A DNA stretch of 36,475 nt from Coleofasciculaceae cyanobacterium RL_1_1 (GCA_012033105.1 JAAUPN010000009.1:1-36475), one strand, 5' to 3'; shown: positions 9,117-18,886, counted from the stretch's first letter. Program-made: numbers and translations. The notes: a model not told the origin generated them from the sequence alone.

Positions 9117-9159
9117 AACAGATCGAATTCAGAATTAGGTGGAGAAGTTAGTTAAGCCA

Positions 9160-9543
9160 ATGAGCGAACTGCCTACGACGCCCTTAACGGGCAAAGCGTT
9201 GCTGGCAAAAGTCAAAGAGTCTTCGCACTTGCCTCGGCGCGAAACAGCAAAGCAATGCGGATACTACACGATTACAAAGAACGATCAAACACGTGTTAAT
9301 CTGACTGACTTTTACGACGCTGTCCTTGCTGCAAAAGGAATTCCGCTTGATCCAGAAGGTGTGAAAGACGGGCGCGGGCGTGAACCGACGTATCGTGTGA
9401 GTGTTCACAAAAATGGTCAAATTGTGATCGGTTCGACCTATACCCAAGAGATGGGCTTAAAGCCTGGTGATGAGTTTGAAATCAAACTTGGCTATAAGCA
9501 TATCCAGCTCAAGCAAGTCGATCTCAGTGATTTTGAGGATTAG
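9160..9543 (+). CDS. Cyanobacterial AbrB-type transcriptional regulator (cyAbrB)
   Basis: A DNA-binding regulator of the cyanobacterium-specific AbrB class, known in model species to influence nitrogen/carbon gene expression and cell differentiation. From ATG 9160 it has 127 residues, the normal family length; an in-frame GTG at 9139 would add seven unusual residues. The diagnostic cyAbrB N-terminal block is present (LTGKALLAKVKE, HLPRRETAKQCGYYTITKND, RVNLTDFYDAVLAAKGIPLD). The AbrB/SpoVT-like swapped-hairpin C-terminal domain follows (YRVSVHKNGQIVIGSTYTQE and GLKPGDEFEIKLGYKHIQL). It appears monocistronic: a perfect inverted repeat lies upstream and a terminator downstream at 9878-9907. A transposon-derived element is lodged in the 3' region before that terminator. 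Confidence 0.93.
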   Translation: MSELPTTPLTGKALLAKVKESSHLPRRETAKQCGYYTITKNDQTRVNLTDFYDAVLAAKGIPLDPEGVKDGRGREPTYRVSVHKNGQIVIGSTYTQEMGLKPGDEFEIKLGYKHIQLKQVDLSDFED

Positions 9544-9616
9544 CCTCTAAGGGTTAATCATCTGTTGAGCAATGTTCTCAGTTTCGCCGTGGTCGAGTTG
9601 CGATCTGACCATTCTG

Positions 9617-9843
9617 GGGGTGTCTCAAGCCCCGGACTTTTAGTCCGCATCTTGCCTCTGCTTTGTTAGAGTCTACGAAGTCGCCGGGGGATACTCGGAG
9701 ACTCAAAACGAACGTGGAGGGCGCATCAGACTAGCTTGCTAGCAATGCCCGTTGAAGCGTTAAGCCAAAAAGTAGAGCAGCAGCCTAGCCTGTTCGCCTA
9801 GCTTAGAATCCTCGGACTTTTAAGTCCGAGGAGCATGTCAATG
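9617..9843 (+). mobile_element. IS200/IS605-derived mini-element: both ends plus tnpB 3' tail, no transposase gene
   Basis: At the left is a subterminal hairpin CGGACT-TTT-AGTCCG (9633-9647). At the right is an 11-bp-stem hairpin TCCTCGGACTT-TT-AAGTCCGAGGA (9809-9832) followed by GCATGTCAA, the arrangement typical of cyanobacterial IS200/IS605-family right ends. Both hairpins share the CGGACTTTT core. Between them, 9675-9744 reads in one frame as a short TnpB-tail-like peptide (GGYSETQNERGGRIRLAC then stop). It is followed by GCAATGCCCGTTGAAGCG, a segment that in my memory recurs at the 3' ends of cyanobacterial tnpB loci. No tnpA and no TnpB catalytic core is present. It looks like an internal-deletion derivative that could still be mobilised in trans by TnpA. 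Confidence 0.6.
9660..9835 (+). ncRNA. Omega-RNA-like segment (TnpB guide-RNA scaffold remnant)
   Basis: In IS200/IS605 elements the omega RNA covers the 3' end of tnpB and the right-end hairpin, with the guide taken from flanking DNA. The retained segment 9660-9832 corresponds to that region. If transcribed it would end at the 11-bp hairpin, and bases from about 9843 onward would serve as guide. Homology was judged by eye only. Whether it is transcribed or still functional is unknown. Confidence 0.4.
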
Positions 9844-9877
9844 AATATATTCAAGCTTAAGCGCTTGTTCAAGAAAC

Positions 9878-9907
9878 GCCGCGATCTGAATCTATCGCGG
9901 CATTTTT
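9878..9907 (+). terminator. Rho-independent terminator, likely of cyabrB
   Basis: GCCGCGAT (9878-9885) and ATCGCGGC (9894-9901) form a perfect 8-bp stem with an 8-nt loop, followed by ATTTTT. It is the only strong terminator between cyabrB and the next gene, with the mini-transposon lying between stop codon and terminator. Confidence 0.7.
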
Positions 9908-10271
9908 GGTGCGAATTGTTTTGATGCGATGATAAAAGGCTTGAGGAGTATCGTGGACTGAACGAGTGATGTCGCTTCGGGTTTTGCGAATAATACGTTA
10001 AATCACAGTCTTTATCTATTTTGTCATATTCTCGTTTATATCGGTGTCCGATTGTATTTTCTAATTTCAATGAATTGATTTTGTGGGGTGAGGTTAGAGG
10101 ATGATACTAGGCGTTTTGTCTCTGGGAGTGTGCGGAAGATCCACCTTTAAAACTGTCTAAATTTTGGTGCGACTGGCTTCCGAAACTCAGTCCGATCGCG
10201 CTGTAGCCAGAATGGCGACGACTCGTGCCGTACGAGTTTTTCGGTTTGCGTTCCTCCTACTGGCTTGCACC
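9908..10271. other. Intergenic region upstream of the ABC ATPase gene
   Basis: AT-rich leader region. No gene, RNA or repeat recognised. It presumably contains the promoter of the ABC exporter genes, but I could not pick a convincing -35/-10 pair. Confidence 0.35.
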
Positions 10272-11264
10272 ATGCTAGAACGTCCTGATTTTCAGCTCCT
10301 CACAGCACCCCTCACCTCACCGGAATTCGCGATCGAGACCCGCGATCTAACCAAACAATTTGATCGTCATCTGGCGGTTAATAGTATTGATCTCAAGATT
10401 TCGCCCGGTGAAGTTTATGGTCTGATTGGCCCGAATGGTGCGGGCAAAACCACACTGATTCGGATGCTGGCCGCCGCCGAAGAGCCGACCACCGGAGAAA
10501 TCTATATTCATGGTGAGCGGTTACTGCGCGATCGGACAAATGCCACGATCAAACGCTATTTGGGCTATCTTCCGGACGATTATCCACTGTATGAAGATCT
10601 AACGGTTTGGGATTATCTGGACTATTATGCGCGTCTCTACGAACTACGCGATCCGAAACGCACTCAAAGGCTGCACGAAGTTCTTGAATTGGTGCAGCTT
10701 ACCTATAAGCGAAACAGTCCGATCACGGAACTTTCGCGTGGGATGAAACAGCGTCTCGGGTTGGCACGAACGATCGTGCATGAGCCGATTTTGTTGTTGC
10801 TCGATGAGCCGGTGTCGGGGCTTGATCCGATCGCGCGGCGACAGTTTCGCGAGGTGATCCAAACGTTGCAGGAAGCGGGGATGACGATTGTAATTTCGTC
10901 GCACGTGCTGAGTGATTTGGCTGAACTGTGTACCTCGATCGGGATTGTCGAGCTGGGCTGTTTGGTTGAAAGTACGAGCTTGGAACGTTTGTACCAACGT
11001 TTGAGTCGTCAGCAAATTTTGATTAAGTTTTCCGAGGGTTTTGAACAACTAACTGAGTTGCTTGCTCGCACTCCGCAGATTAAAAGTTGGACGCCAGCAC
11101 CCGATCGCCGCAGTTTAACGGTGGATTTTTCTGGCAGTGTCGAGGACTGTACCGCCTTGCTGCGATCGATCATTTTGGCGAACATTCCCGTCAGTGAATT
11201 TCATCGTACCCAAGAAAGTCTTGAAGATATTTTTCTCAAGCTTGGTCACAAGCAAGTGTCTTAG
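10272..11264 (+). CDS. ABC transporter ATP-binding protein (exporter type)
   Basis: Energises export or assembly of an unknown substrate together with the permease encoded downstream. The complete nucleotide-binding domain is present: Walker A GLIGPNGAGKTTLIRML, signature LSRGMKQRLGLA, Walker B ILLLLDEPVSGLD and switch His in ISSHVLSDLAEL. A ~90-residue C-terminal extension follows, as in NatA/CcmA-like and gliding-type exporter ATPases. ATG 10272 gives 330 residues starting MLERPDFQLL. Earlier in-frame starts (10164, 10212) add ~20-36 residues of non-family sequence. The permease is 428 bp downstream on the same strand. Substrate not inferable. Confidence 0.92.
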   Translation: MLERPDFQLLTAPLTSPEFAIETRDLTKQFDRHLAVNSIDLKISPGEVYGLIGPNGAGKTTLIRMLAAAEEPTTGEIYIHGERLLRDRTNATIKRYLGYLPDDYPLYEDLTVWDYLDYYARLYELRDPKRTQRLHEVLELVQLTYKRNSPITELSRGMKQRLGLARTIVHEPILLLLDEPVSGLDPIARRQFREVIQTLQEAGMTIVISSHVLSDLAELCTSIGIVELGCLVESTSLERLYQRLSRQQILIKFSEGFEQLTELLARTPQIKSWTPAPDRRSLTVDFSGSVEDCTALLRSIILANIPVSEFHRTQESLEDIFLKLGHKQVS

Positions 11265-11461
11265 CGATCGCATGAATTCAGAACGATCACAACAATCAAG
11301 ATGTGCCTTACCAGCCACCATTTCGTCCCGGATCGGCAATTACTTATAAGGGGGGTTATCGGAATTAGCGTGTCTACAGACCTGATTTTGAATCGCTAGA
11401 ATCAGCGTATCGACCCAGATTTAAGAAAATTTGACCGGTCTGCCTCCCACAGGTTTGTCGA
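11265..11461. other. Intergenic sequence between ATPase and permease genes
   Basis: No gene or structured element seen. It precedes the decamer array. The gap (428 bp in total to the permease ATG) is long for an ABC operon, so the permease may have its own promoter. Confidence 0.35.
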
Positions 11462-11640
11462 GAATCCAGCTCAATCCGGCTCAATCCAGCCCCAACCAGT
11501 TCAATTCCGTCAAATCCCACTCAATCCAGCTAAATTCAGCCTAAACCGGCTCAATTCAGCTAAATCTACTTCCAAACCTGTTCAATCTAGTTAAATTCGG
11601 CTTAAACCGGCTCAATCCAGCCCAATTCAGCCCTAATCCA
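11462..11640. repeat. Degenerate 10-bp tandem array (about 17 units)
   Basis: Near-perfect 10-bp periodicity with consensus close to AGCTCAATCC: units such as GGCTCAATCC, AGCTAAATTC, AGCCTAAACC and GGCTCAATTC, with one 11-bp slip near 11580. It lies ~50 bp upstream of the permease ATG. A related four-unit array is at 25411-25450. There is no coding sense on either strand in context. The helical-repeat spacing of the AAT/AAA steps suggests curved DNA or a multimeric protein-binding site (inference). Confidence 0.75.
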
Positions 11641-11691
11641 CCGCCGATCGAACTACGTCCAATTTCCTTGTTCACTTCTTCTGGAACACTC

Positions 11692-13368
11692 ATGTCTCCC
11701 AGTTCCCACACCTCTCCAGTACCTCCGACTCCGCCCGCCGCTGTTGAACTCCTCGGCGATCGCCTCCTAAACGCGATCGGCAATCTGAACCCCCAACTAC
11801 TGCGCGAACTCAAAGGTCAGCTCAAACCCCGTAACCTGAGCCTCGCCCTAGGGTTATCGCTCGTCGCCCAAGGTCTGCTTTATTTCCTCTTTTACGCCTC
11901 CTTACCCTCGACCGCTGTTCCGTTCCAGCCGCAACATAGCGACTATTGCCTCGAAGATCTCAGTACCTACGGCTGCTTATTTGATGCCGATGGCGTGGTT
12001 CAAATTGACTGGATTCGTTGGCACTCGCACTTTTCCTACACCCTAGGGGCGGGATTGATTGCGATTTTGGTGCTGGGTGGGGTGTATCAACTCATCGCCA
12101 ACTACGCCAAGGAGCGCCAAACCGGCACGCTCGACTTTTTGCGCCTGACGCCCCAAAGCGGCGATCGCATCTTTCTTGGCAAAATCCTCGGGGTTCCGGC
12201 GATGGTATACCTGGCCGTCTTCGCCGCCATCCCGCTGCACGCCGCCATGACGCTCCTGAGCGGTTACACGCTGCTCAACCTGACGCTGTTTTACGTTTCT
12301 GCGATCGAAATTGCCGTGCTGTTCTTTTGCAGCGCGATGCTCATCGCCTGCCTTGGAACCAATCAGGCATGGCTCGGCGTCGTGCTGAGTAGTTCGCTGC
12401 TGTACCCTGCCGTCGGTTTGCTCTACGTCCTGTTTGCCATTCCCGAGGAGTTTTTCGGGGATCTTGCCAATAGCAGCACGGTGTTTCACTGGTGGATCAT
12501 GCCGTTGGGTCAGTCACGCTTTGCGTTGATGAGCTTTTGCTGGGCGTGGACCGGGATCGGGATTTATTGGATTTGGCAGGCACTCGGTCGGCTGTTCCGC
12601 AATTCCCATGCGACGCTGCTCTCGAAAACCCAAACCTATTGGCTGACGGCGGAAGTCACCCTCTTTTGGTTAGGCTTTGCGGCGAAAACCCCCAGTTTAG
12701 AGCGCATTGACTGGGAGCCGGTGTTGTACTTTCTCTCGATCTTTTACCTGGTTGTGACGATCGCCCTCAATCTAATCCTGATGCCGCGTCGCCAAAGCAT
12801 CCAGGATTGGGCGCGTTACCACCACGTCAACGCCGCTGAAGCCTCGGCAGAGTCGGGAACTCGCCGATCGATCTGGGTCGATCTACTCATCGGCGAAAAA
12901 AGCCCGCCCACCCTGGCGATCGCGCTTCAGCTTGTGGCGGCCTGCGGTGTTTGTCTCGCCTGGGTTCTCGGAATGCATCAGTACTGGACACCGGGTATGG
13001 GCTGGAAGGCCACCGGGATCATCCTGGCTGCGTTTGCTTCGATGTTGCTATTTTCAAGCTTGCTGCAACACATCTTGCACTGGAAACTCAAGCAACGTCA
13101 TGCGGTGATGCTGAGTACATTTTTTGTCATGTTTGTAGTGCCGCCGATCGCCTTGACCATCCTGACCCAGTCCGTTTCAGACGCGACCGACCTCTGGACG
13201 TTGTTTGTCTTTGCCGGATCGACATTTGCGATCGAGAGCGCAACGCTGACGGCATTACTCGGGACGATCGCATGGCAACTCGCCGCCGCAGGTTTGTTTA
13301 CGTATCAATTCAAGCGATCGATCGAGACGTTAGGGCGATCGGATGTTCGCCGCCTCGTTGAACGCTGA
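11692..13368 (+). CDS. ABC transporter permease, exporter type (multi-pass membrane protein)
   Basis: A 558-residue integral membrane protein, partner of the ATPase at 10272-11264. TM1 is near residues 52-75 (LALGLSLVAQGLLYFLFYA). It is followed by a periplasmic loop with two Cys (YCLEDLSTYGCLF), then GAGLIAILVLGGVYQLIANY and the cytoplasmic ERQTGTLDFLRLTPQSGDRIFLGKILG stretch. That stretch is the EAA-like coupling region typical of ABC-2 exporters. About ten more hydrophobic segments occur. ATG 11692 is preferred; an upstream TTG at 11668 is in frame. The large gap upstream contains the decamer array. The substrate is unknown. Confidence 0.85.
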   Translation: MSPSSHTSPVPPTPPAAVELLGDRLLNAIGNLNPQLLRELKGQLKPRNLSLALGLSLVAQGLLYFLFYASLPSTAVPFQPQHSDYCLEDLSTYGCLFDADGVVQIDWIRWHSHFSYTLGAGLIAILVLGGVYQLIANYAKERQTGTLDFLRLTPQSGDRIFLGKILGVPAMVYLAVFAAIPLHAAMTLLSGYTLLNLTLFYVSAIEIAVLFFCSAMLIACLGTNQAWLGVVLSSSLLYPAVGLLYVLFAIPEEFFGDLANSSTVFHWWIMPLGQSRFALMSFCWAWTGIGIYWIWQALGRLFRNSHATLLSKTQTYWLTAEVTLFWLGFAAKTPSLERIDWEPVLYFLSIFYLVVTIALNLILMPRRQSIQDWARYHHVNAAEASAESGTRRSIWVDLLIGEKSPPTLAIALQLVAACGVCLAWVLGMHQYWTPGMGWKATGIILAAFASMLLFSSLLQHILHWKLKQRHAVMLSTFFVMFVVPPIALTILTQSVSDATDLWTLFVFAGSTFAIESATLTALLGTIAWQLAAAGLFTYQFKRSIETLGRSDVRRLVER

Positions 13369-13810
13369 TCCTCATGATTCATTCTGAGTAACACAAGCTA
13401 GAAGCTTGTGTTACTTGAAAACTAGAAGCTTGTGTTGCATGAAAATTCGATGTTGTCCTAACCATAGTGCAAGGAACTATACGGCGCTCGACGCTGAAAA
13501 CCGCACTTTGACCGCGCTTAGTACTCTAAGTAAACGTCCAAAACAAACCACGGGCGACTATGGAACTGAAGAAAAAAGATAAACAAATTAAATACGATCC
13601 GAAGCCTCGCGCGTAATTAACGATAGGACTGTTTTTTCGATCGTCTTGTGAGTCTTACCAACCGATTTCGTCAACCACCATCAACCACAAGACCGAACTC
13701 ATCAACCTGGCCGCTCCGAATGAAGCTTTGTAACATAATGTTAAAAGCGCCAGACCGTCAAACCTATGAGCTTTTTTGATTCATCCTTTGTATAGCGCAC
13801 CTTCTAATTC
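13369..13810. other. Intergenic region between the permease and RND adaptor genes
   Basis: 442 bp with no gene. It holds copy A of the palindromic CAAGCTAGAAGCTTG repeat family near its start (listed separately). The remaining ~300 bp are unremarkable and presumably include the RND operon promoter. Confidence 0.4.
13388..13486 (+). repeat. Palindromic interspersed repeat, copy A
   Basis: Begins with a perfect hairpin, GTAACACAAGCT-AGA-AGCTTGTGTTAC (13388-13414). A second partial unit (CTAGAAGCTTGTGTTGC) follows, then a tail with CCTAACCATAGTGCAAGGAACTATA shared in part with copy C at 28354-28444. It lies 20 bp after the permease stop codon, so it may also serve as a transcript end. Confidence 0.65.
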
Positions 13811-15195
13811 GTGACAGACGTTGCTTCTCACTTCACTGCAATCCCCCGCGACCTCCCGAAGTATTCCCGCCGATCGCCCCAGCACCCATCACCCCACCGC
13901 CGTTGGGGACACCTGATGAGCGTTATTCTCGTGGGCGGCTTGATTGGGAGTTGCGGAGCTGGCGAGGACGGTGCTGGTTTGACTCGCGGCGGCCCGGGTC
14001 GTCGGGCTGAGGCCACCACGCAGCAGCCGGTAACCGTTGACGTGGCGATCGTCCAAAATCGCCGATCCGACGACGAGACGCAATACACCGGCACAACCCA
14101 GCCCGCGCGGTGGTGTCGGCCAAGTCGCGCGTGGATGGTCAGGTGTTGAGCATGACGGCGGATGCGGGCGATGTGGTGTTTGCGGGGCAGGTGTTGGCGC
14201 AAATTGACGATCGGCTGTTGCTCGGGGAAGTGGATGAGGCCGAAGCGGAACTGGGAGCACGGCAAGCGGAGGTGGAAAAAGCGCGGTTTGATTTGGCGGA
14301 AACGCGGGCGCGGGTAGCAGAGGCGATCGTCCAGCGTGATCGCGCCCGTGCGGATGCGGAGCGTTTTGAGCAGTTAGCCCGCGATGGGGCAGTGTCCCAA
14401 CAACAGGCGGAAATTGAGCGTGCGACGTATGAAACGGCCAAGCAAACCGTATTCGCGATCGAAGAACAGGTCAGTAGTCGCGAACGAACGATCGCCACGG
14501 CGGAGCAGCGAGTCGAAGCCCAGGCCGCGATCGTCGAGCGCACACGGGAGCGACTGTCCTATGCGACGGTGATTTCGCCGCTGGATGGGGTGGTAATTGA
14601 TCGGGTGGTGGAGTCGGGAGATGTAGTGCGGACGGGGGATGCGTTGCTGGAGTTGGGGGATTTTTCGACGGTGCAGGTGCAGATCGAGGTGGCCGATCGC
14701 GATCGGGACAAGATCGAACTCGGTCAGCCGGTGGCGATCGAACTTGATGCCTTTCCGGGGCGCAGCTTCGAGGGGCGGATCGCTCGTATCTTCCCGATCG
14801 CCGATCCCGTGGCGCGGCTGATTCCCGTCGAAATCACGCTGAGTGATCCGCGCGGGGCGATTAGCGGAGGGATGTTGGCACGGGTCAGTTTAGAGAATCA
14901 AGCGAAACGTCAAACGGTGGTGATTCCACGCAGTGCGCTGGAGGTGAGCGCGGACGGTAAGCCGGTGGTGTTTGTGGTTGAGGGCAATGCGCGTGAAACC
15001 CAGGCGATCGCCCGTCCGGTGACCCTAGCAGAAGCAGGGCGATCGACCGGGTCGCGGGGAACGAGTCGCGATGCGGCAGACGATACCGTCGAAATTCGGT
15101 CGGGTTTGGTTCCGGGCGATGCCTATATCGTTCGCAGTGCCGAGCCGTTACGAGCTGGACAGTCCGTGCGACGTAGTTTTCTCTCGGATTCCTAA
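13811..15195 (+). CDS. RND efflux periplasmic adaptor (membrane fusion protein, lipoprotein-like; one frameshift)
   Basis: Links the RND pump encoded just downstream to an outer-membrane channel. The N-terminal frame (GTG 13811, or ATG 13916) carries a lipoprotein-type signal SVILVGGLIGSCGAG with a lipobox Cys. It leads into the first beta strand (DETQYTGTTQPAR) and then fails at 14109-14110, where one more G restores VVSAKSRVDGQVL. The rest shows both lipoyl half-motifs (GDVVFAGQVLAQID; ISPLDGVVIDRVVESGDVV) flanking a long alpha-helical hairpin (~residues 135-250). Beta-barrel and membrane-proximal domains follow (GGMLARVSLE, VVIPRSALEV). Corrected length is 461 residues. It ends 48 bp before the pump start, so the two form an operon. 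Confidence 0.9.
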
Positions 15196-15243
15196 TCGTT
15201 TCCACCTGTTTTCCCTCGCTGACCTTTGCCGATCGCACCTCTC

Positions 15244-18200
15244 ATGCCTCACCCTGAAACTCCACCGACCAATACACCCCTGAGCCTTTCGACGCTCGCA
15301 ATTCGTCGTGCGATCGGCACACTCATGCTCACGATTAGCGTCATTGTCCTGGGCGTGTTTGTCATTAGCCGAATGCCGGTTGACCTGCTGCCCAGCATCA
15401 CCTATCCCCGCATTGGTCTACGGGTGGACGCGCCCGGTGTCGTCCCCAGTGTCGCCGTCAACGATATCACCCGCCCGCTCGAAGAAGCGATGGCCGCTAC
15501 CGAAGGCGTCGAGCAAATTTTTTCCCAAACCCGCGAAGGTCGCATCAGCCTCGATCTCTTCTTTCAGCCGGGGGACAATATCGATCGCGCCCTCAACGAC
15601 GCCACCGCTTCACTGAACCGAGTTCAGGATCAATTACCCGAGACGGTCGGCGTTCCCCGCCTGTTTAAATTTGACCCATCGCAGCTTCCCGTTTACGAAC
15701 TAGCCCTCACCTCGGACTCGCTCTCGCTGCTGGATCTACGTCTGTTTGCCGATGAAGAACTGACGCGGGAACTGACACGCGTGTCAGGGGTGGCGAATGT
15801 TGATGTGTCTGGCGGTGTGCGCGAAGAGGTACAGGTGAACCTCGATATCGATCGCCTCCAGGCCGTCGGTCTCGATGTCAGTGACGTAATTGACACGCTT
15901 GGCGATCGCAACCAAGACACTGCCGGTGGCTTCATTCGCGGTGGTGAAGCCGAATCTCTGGCACGAGTTGCCGGACAGTTCGAGAGTGCCAACGATATTC
16001 ACCAACTACCGCTAACGATCGATCGTCCGGCGATCGCTACCCCAAGCACGCCAGGTGCAACCACCCCCGGCATAACGAGCATCACCACCGATGCCCGTAT
16101 CCCCCTTTCTGATATCGCCACAATCCGCGACGGAACCCAGGAGCAGCGCATCTTTGTCGCCCTGAATGGTGTACCCGCCGTCAAAGTCAGCATCCAAAAA
16201 CAACCCGATGCCAACTCGATCGCCGTGGTCGATGGCGTCAAAGCCAAGCTCGACGACCTACGACGCGAGGGATTGATCGCCGACGATATGATGATCCAGG
16301 TGATGCTCGACGAGTCGGAATTTATTCGTAGCTCCGTCGCTGATGTCGCCCAAGCCGGACTCCTCGGGGCAACCCTAGCCGGAATTGTCGTCTTGTTATT
16401 CCTCGGATCACTACGCCAAACCGTGGTCATTGTTCTGGCGATTCCCCTCGCAACCCTGACGGCCATGTTGCTGATGGGACTGTTTGGCCTCTCGCTCAAT
16501 GTTTTTAGCCTCGGTGGTTTGGCGCTGGGGGTGGGGATTGTGGTCGATAACACGATCGTCATGCTTGAAGCGATCGCCACCGAAGATCCCGACGAATTCG
16601 ATCCCCTTGAGGCGATCGACGACCCGCAACGCGACCCCAGCCCGATCGCCCCTAGCCCGATCGCCCCCACCCCGCAGTCCATCCAAGCCCGCGCCGAAGC
16701 CCGCAGCCGCGATCTTGAATCCGCACTGCTGGCCTCCACCACCACCAACCTGGTCGCCGTGCTGCCGTTTTTACTCCTCGGTGGCTTCATCTCGCTCCTA
16801 TTCAATGAGCTGATTTTAACGATTAGTTTCGCCGTTGCCGCCTCCTTGCCGATCGCCCTGACCGTCGTTCCTGCCCTTGCTGTACGTCTGCTGTCCATCC
16901 GGCGATCGAGCGGTTTTTCCTGCTGGTGGCCAATCCGCGCCTTTCGCCTTGGCCTCGCAGCCGTCACGGAAACCTATCGCCGCCTGCTCGCCCTGTTCCT
17001 GCGTTTTCGCCTCGTAACGATCGGCTTCACCACCGCCCTACTGCTCACCACAAGCCTCTGGATGGCTGGACAACTTCCCCAGGAAATCTTGCCTCAAATC
17101 AGCAACGGCCAAGCCTCACTCTTTGCCCAATTCCCCCCAGGCACACCGCTCGAAGACAACCGCCGTGTCATGGCCGAAATCGATCGCCAATTGCTCGCCG
17201 AACCCGAAACCAGCTCCGTCTTCAGCACCTCCGGCGGCGCACTCTTTGCCAGTATCACCAGCGCTAACGCCCTGCGCGGTTCTAGCACCGTCAACTTCAA
17301 ACCCGACACCAACGTCGCGGCCTTCGTCGATCGCCTCTCGGTTTCCCTCCCAGAAAACATCCCCCCTCATCGGAACAACAATTCGGATCTCTCCGGGGCG
17401 TGTACGTGGTCTCATTCTCAATAACTCCCCCACCCGTGGCGATATCGATATCGTCCTGCAAGGCGCTGATGCCGACGCACTCAAACTCGCCGGTGAGCAA
17501 GTCTTTGCCGCCCTGAGCGACGGCGCAACCCTCGCACGCTATCGCCCCGATGCCGCCGATCCCCAGCCCGAAGTTCGTATCCGCCCCGACTGGCAACGCG
17601 CCGCCGACCTGGGCCTTTCCGCCCGTACGATCGGCGAAACCATCGAAACGGCTCTATCCGGTTCCGTCGCCACCCTATTTCAACGGGATGATCGCCTCGT
17701 TGATGTGCGCGTCCAGCTCACACCGGGTAGCATCAACCGTCCCGATCTACTGCGCGGCATTCCTCTCTTTACCGACGATGATCAGCTCATTCGCCTCGGT
17801 GACATTGCCACGATCGACACAGCCCAAGCTCCTGGTGAAATCCAGCGCATTAACCAGCGTCAGGTGCTGATTTTCGATGGCAGCCTCACCGAGGGGGCAA
17901 ACCTGAGCGAGGCGATCGCCGAAACCACCGCCATCATCGATCGCCTTGACCTCCCCGACGGCATCTCCCTGTTGCCCAGTGCCGCTGCCGAAACGAACGA
18001 GGCTCTCCAAGGATCACTACGTTTACTCGGTGGTTTGGCGACCTTTTTGGTCTTCGTTGTCATGGCGGTACAGTACAACTCCCTACGCGATCCCCTGGTG
18101 ATTTTGCTAACCATTCCGCTGGCGGTCGCTGGGTCGATTTTTGGGCTGTACGTTACGGAAACGGCGATCGGCGCCACCGTGTTAATCGGGGTGGTGTTGC

Positions 18201-18574
18201 TCGTCGGGATTGTGGTCAATAACGCCATTATCTTGGTCGAACGCGCCAATCAAATTCGCGATCGCGAAGGACTCAGCGCCCGCGCCGCCATGCTACGCGC
18301 CGCCCCCCAGCGTCTCCGCCCGATTTTAATGACAACAATCACCACCGTTTTGGGATTGTTGCCGCTGACCTGGGAGCGGGACGGCGGTGCGGGTTTCCTA
18401 CAACCCTTGGGCGTGGTAGTGTTTTCGGGTTTATCCCTTGCGACATTTTTAACCCTGGTGATCGTGCCGTGTTTTTACACGCTCTTTCATCCCGATCGCC
18501 ATCTACCCACACCAACATTGCCCGAACCTGCGATCAAGTCACCAACGCCTCAGCCCTCCGTCATTTCCCATTAA
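15244..18574 (+). CDS. RND-family efflux transporter permease (AcrB/HAE-like; one frameshift)
   Basis: An inner-membrane proton-driven efflux pump. It is ~1109 residues after correction, a normal size. TM1 is at the N-terminus (IGTLMLTISVIVLGVFVIS), followed by MPVDLLPSITYPRIGLRVDAPGV, a family hallmark. The TM4 relay shows GIVVDNTIVMLEAI (one Asp of the usual pair, with Asn next). The second half repeats with GIVVNNAIILVERANQ and RPILMTTITTVLGLLPL. The frame breaks in a C run at 17361-17366: one C too many (or two too few), joining PENIP to LIGTTIRISPGRVRGLILNN. ATG 15244 is preferred over an upstream TTG. A Pro-rich insertion SPIAPSPIAP (near 16639-16668) is encoded by a duplicated 15-bp unit with a HIP1-like core. 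Substrate (drug or metal) not determinable. Confidence 0.93.
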
Positions 18575-18626
18575 TTATGGATTAATCCGCAGTTGAGTTA
18601 GGACAATCTAGAATCTTCGCATAGTG

Positions 18627-18716
18627 CAAGCTTCTAGCTTGCTTTGGGACAAGCAAGCTAGAAGCTTGTGTTACATAGGCTCTAAACAATCTGCGTAAAA
18701 CTATAGCTCGATCGGA
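18627..18716 (+). repeat. Palindromic interspersed repeat, copy B, with 18-bp hairpin
   Basis: CAAGCTTCTAGCTTGCTT (18627-18644) and AAGCAAGCTAGAAGCTTG (18651-18668) are perfect inverted repeats around TGGGAC, followed by TGTGTTACATAGG and an AAAACTATAG tail as in copy C. It sits ~50 bp after the RND pump stop and may end that transcript, though no strong T-run follows. Confidence 0.65.
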
Positions 18717-18780
18717 TACGGCGATAGGAGCCTACCCCCAAGCGGATTTGGCACAACTCAGTTTAAAGGTCAAATTAAAC

Positions 18781-18823
18781 ACCAAAACGGACGGGATCAA
18801 TTGTTGATCTCGTCCGTTTTGGT
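18781..18823 (-). terminator. Long hairpin terminator downstream of rpsF
   Basis: 20-bp arms (18781-18800 and 18804-18823; ACCAAAACGGACG...) with a single mismatch and a TTG loop. On the minus strand the hairpin is followed by a T-rich GTTTAATTT stretch, fitting termination of rpsF ~60 bp past its stop. Plus-strand termination (RND operon) is possible but lacks a T-run. Confidence 0.7.
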
Positions 18824-18886
18824 GATCCGTGGACATCGCTAAGTCTAGCGTTCGCCTAGGATTATCCGGTTTGTTGTACTGAAGTA

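Noticed and set aside
9617-9843. CRISPR array or tracr-like locus
   Set aside because: No repeat-spacer periodicity; the hairpins are transposon ends. No CRISPR array was seen anywhere in the window.
9798-10070. 90-codon minus-strand open frame downstream of cyabrB
   Set aside because: Runs through the transposon right-end hairpin and the cyabrB terminator; no protein-like signature.
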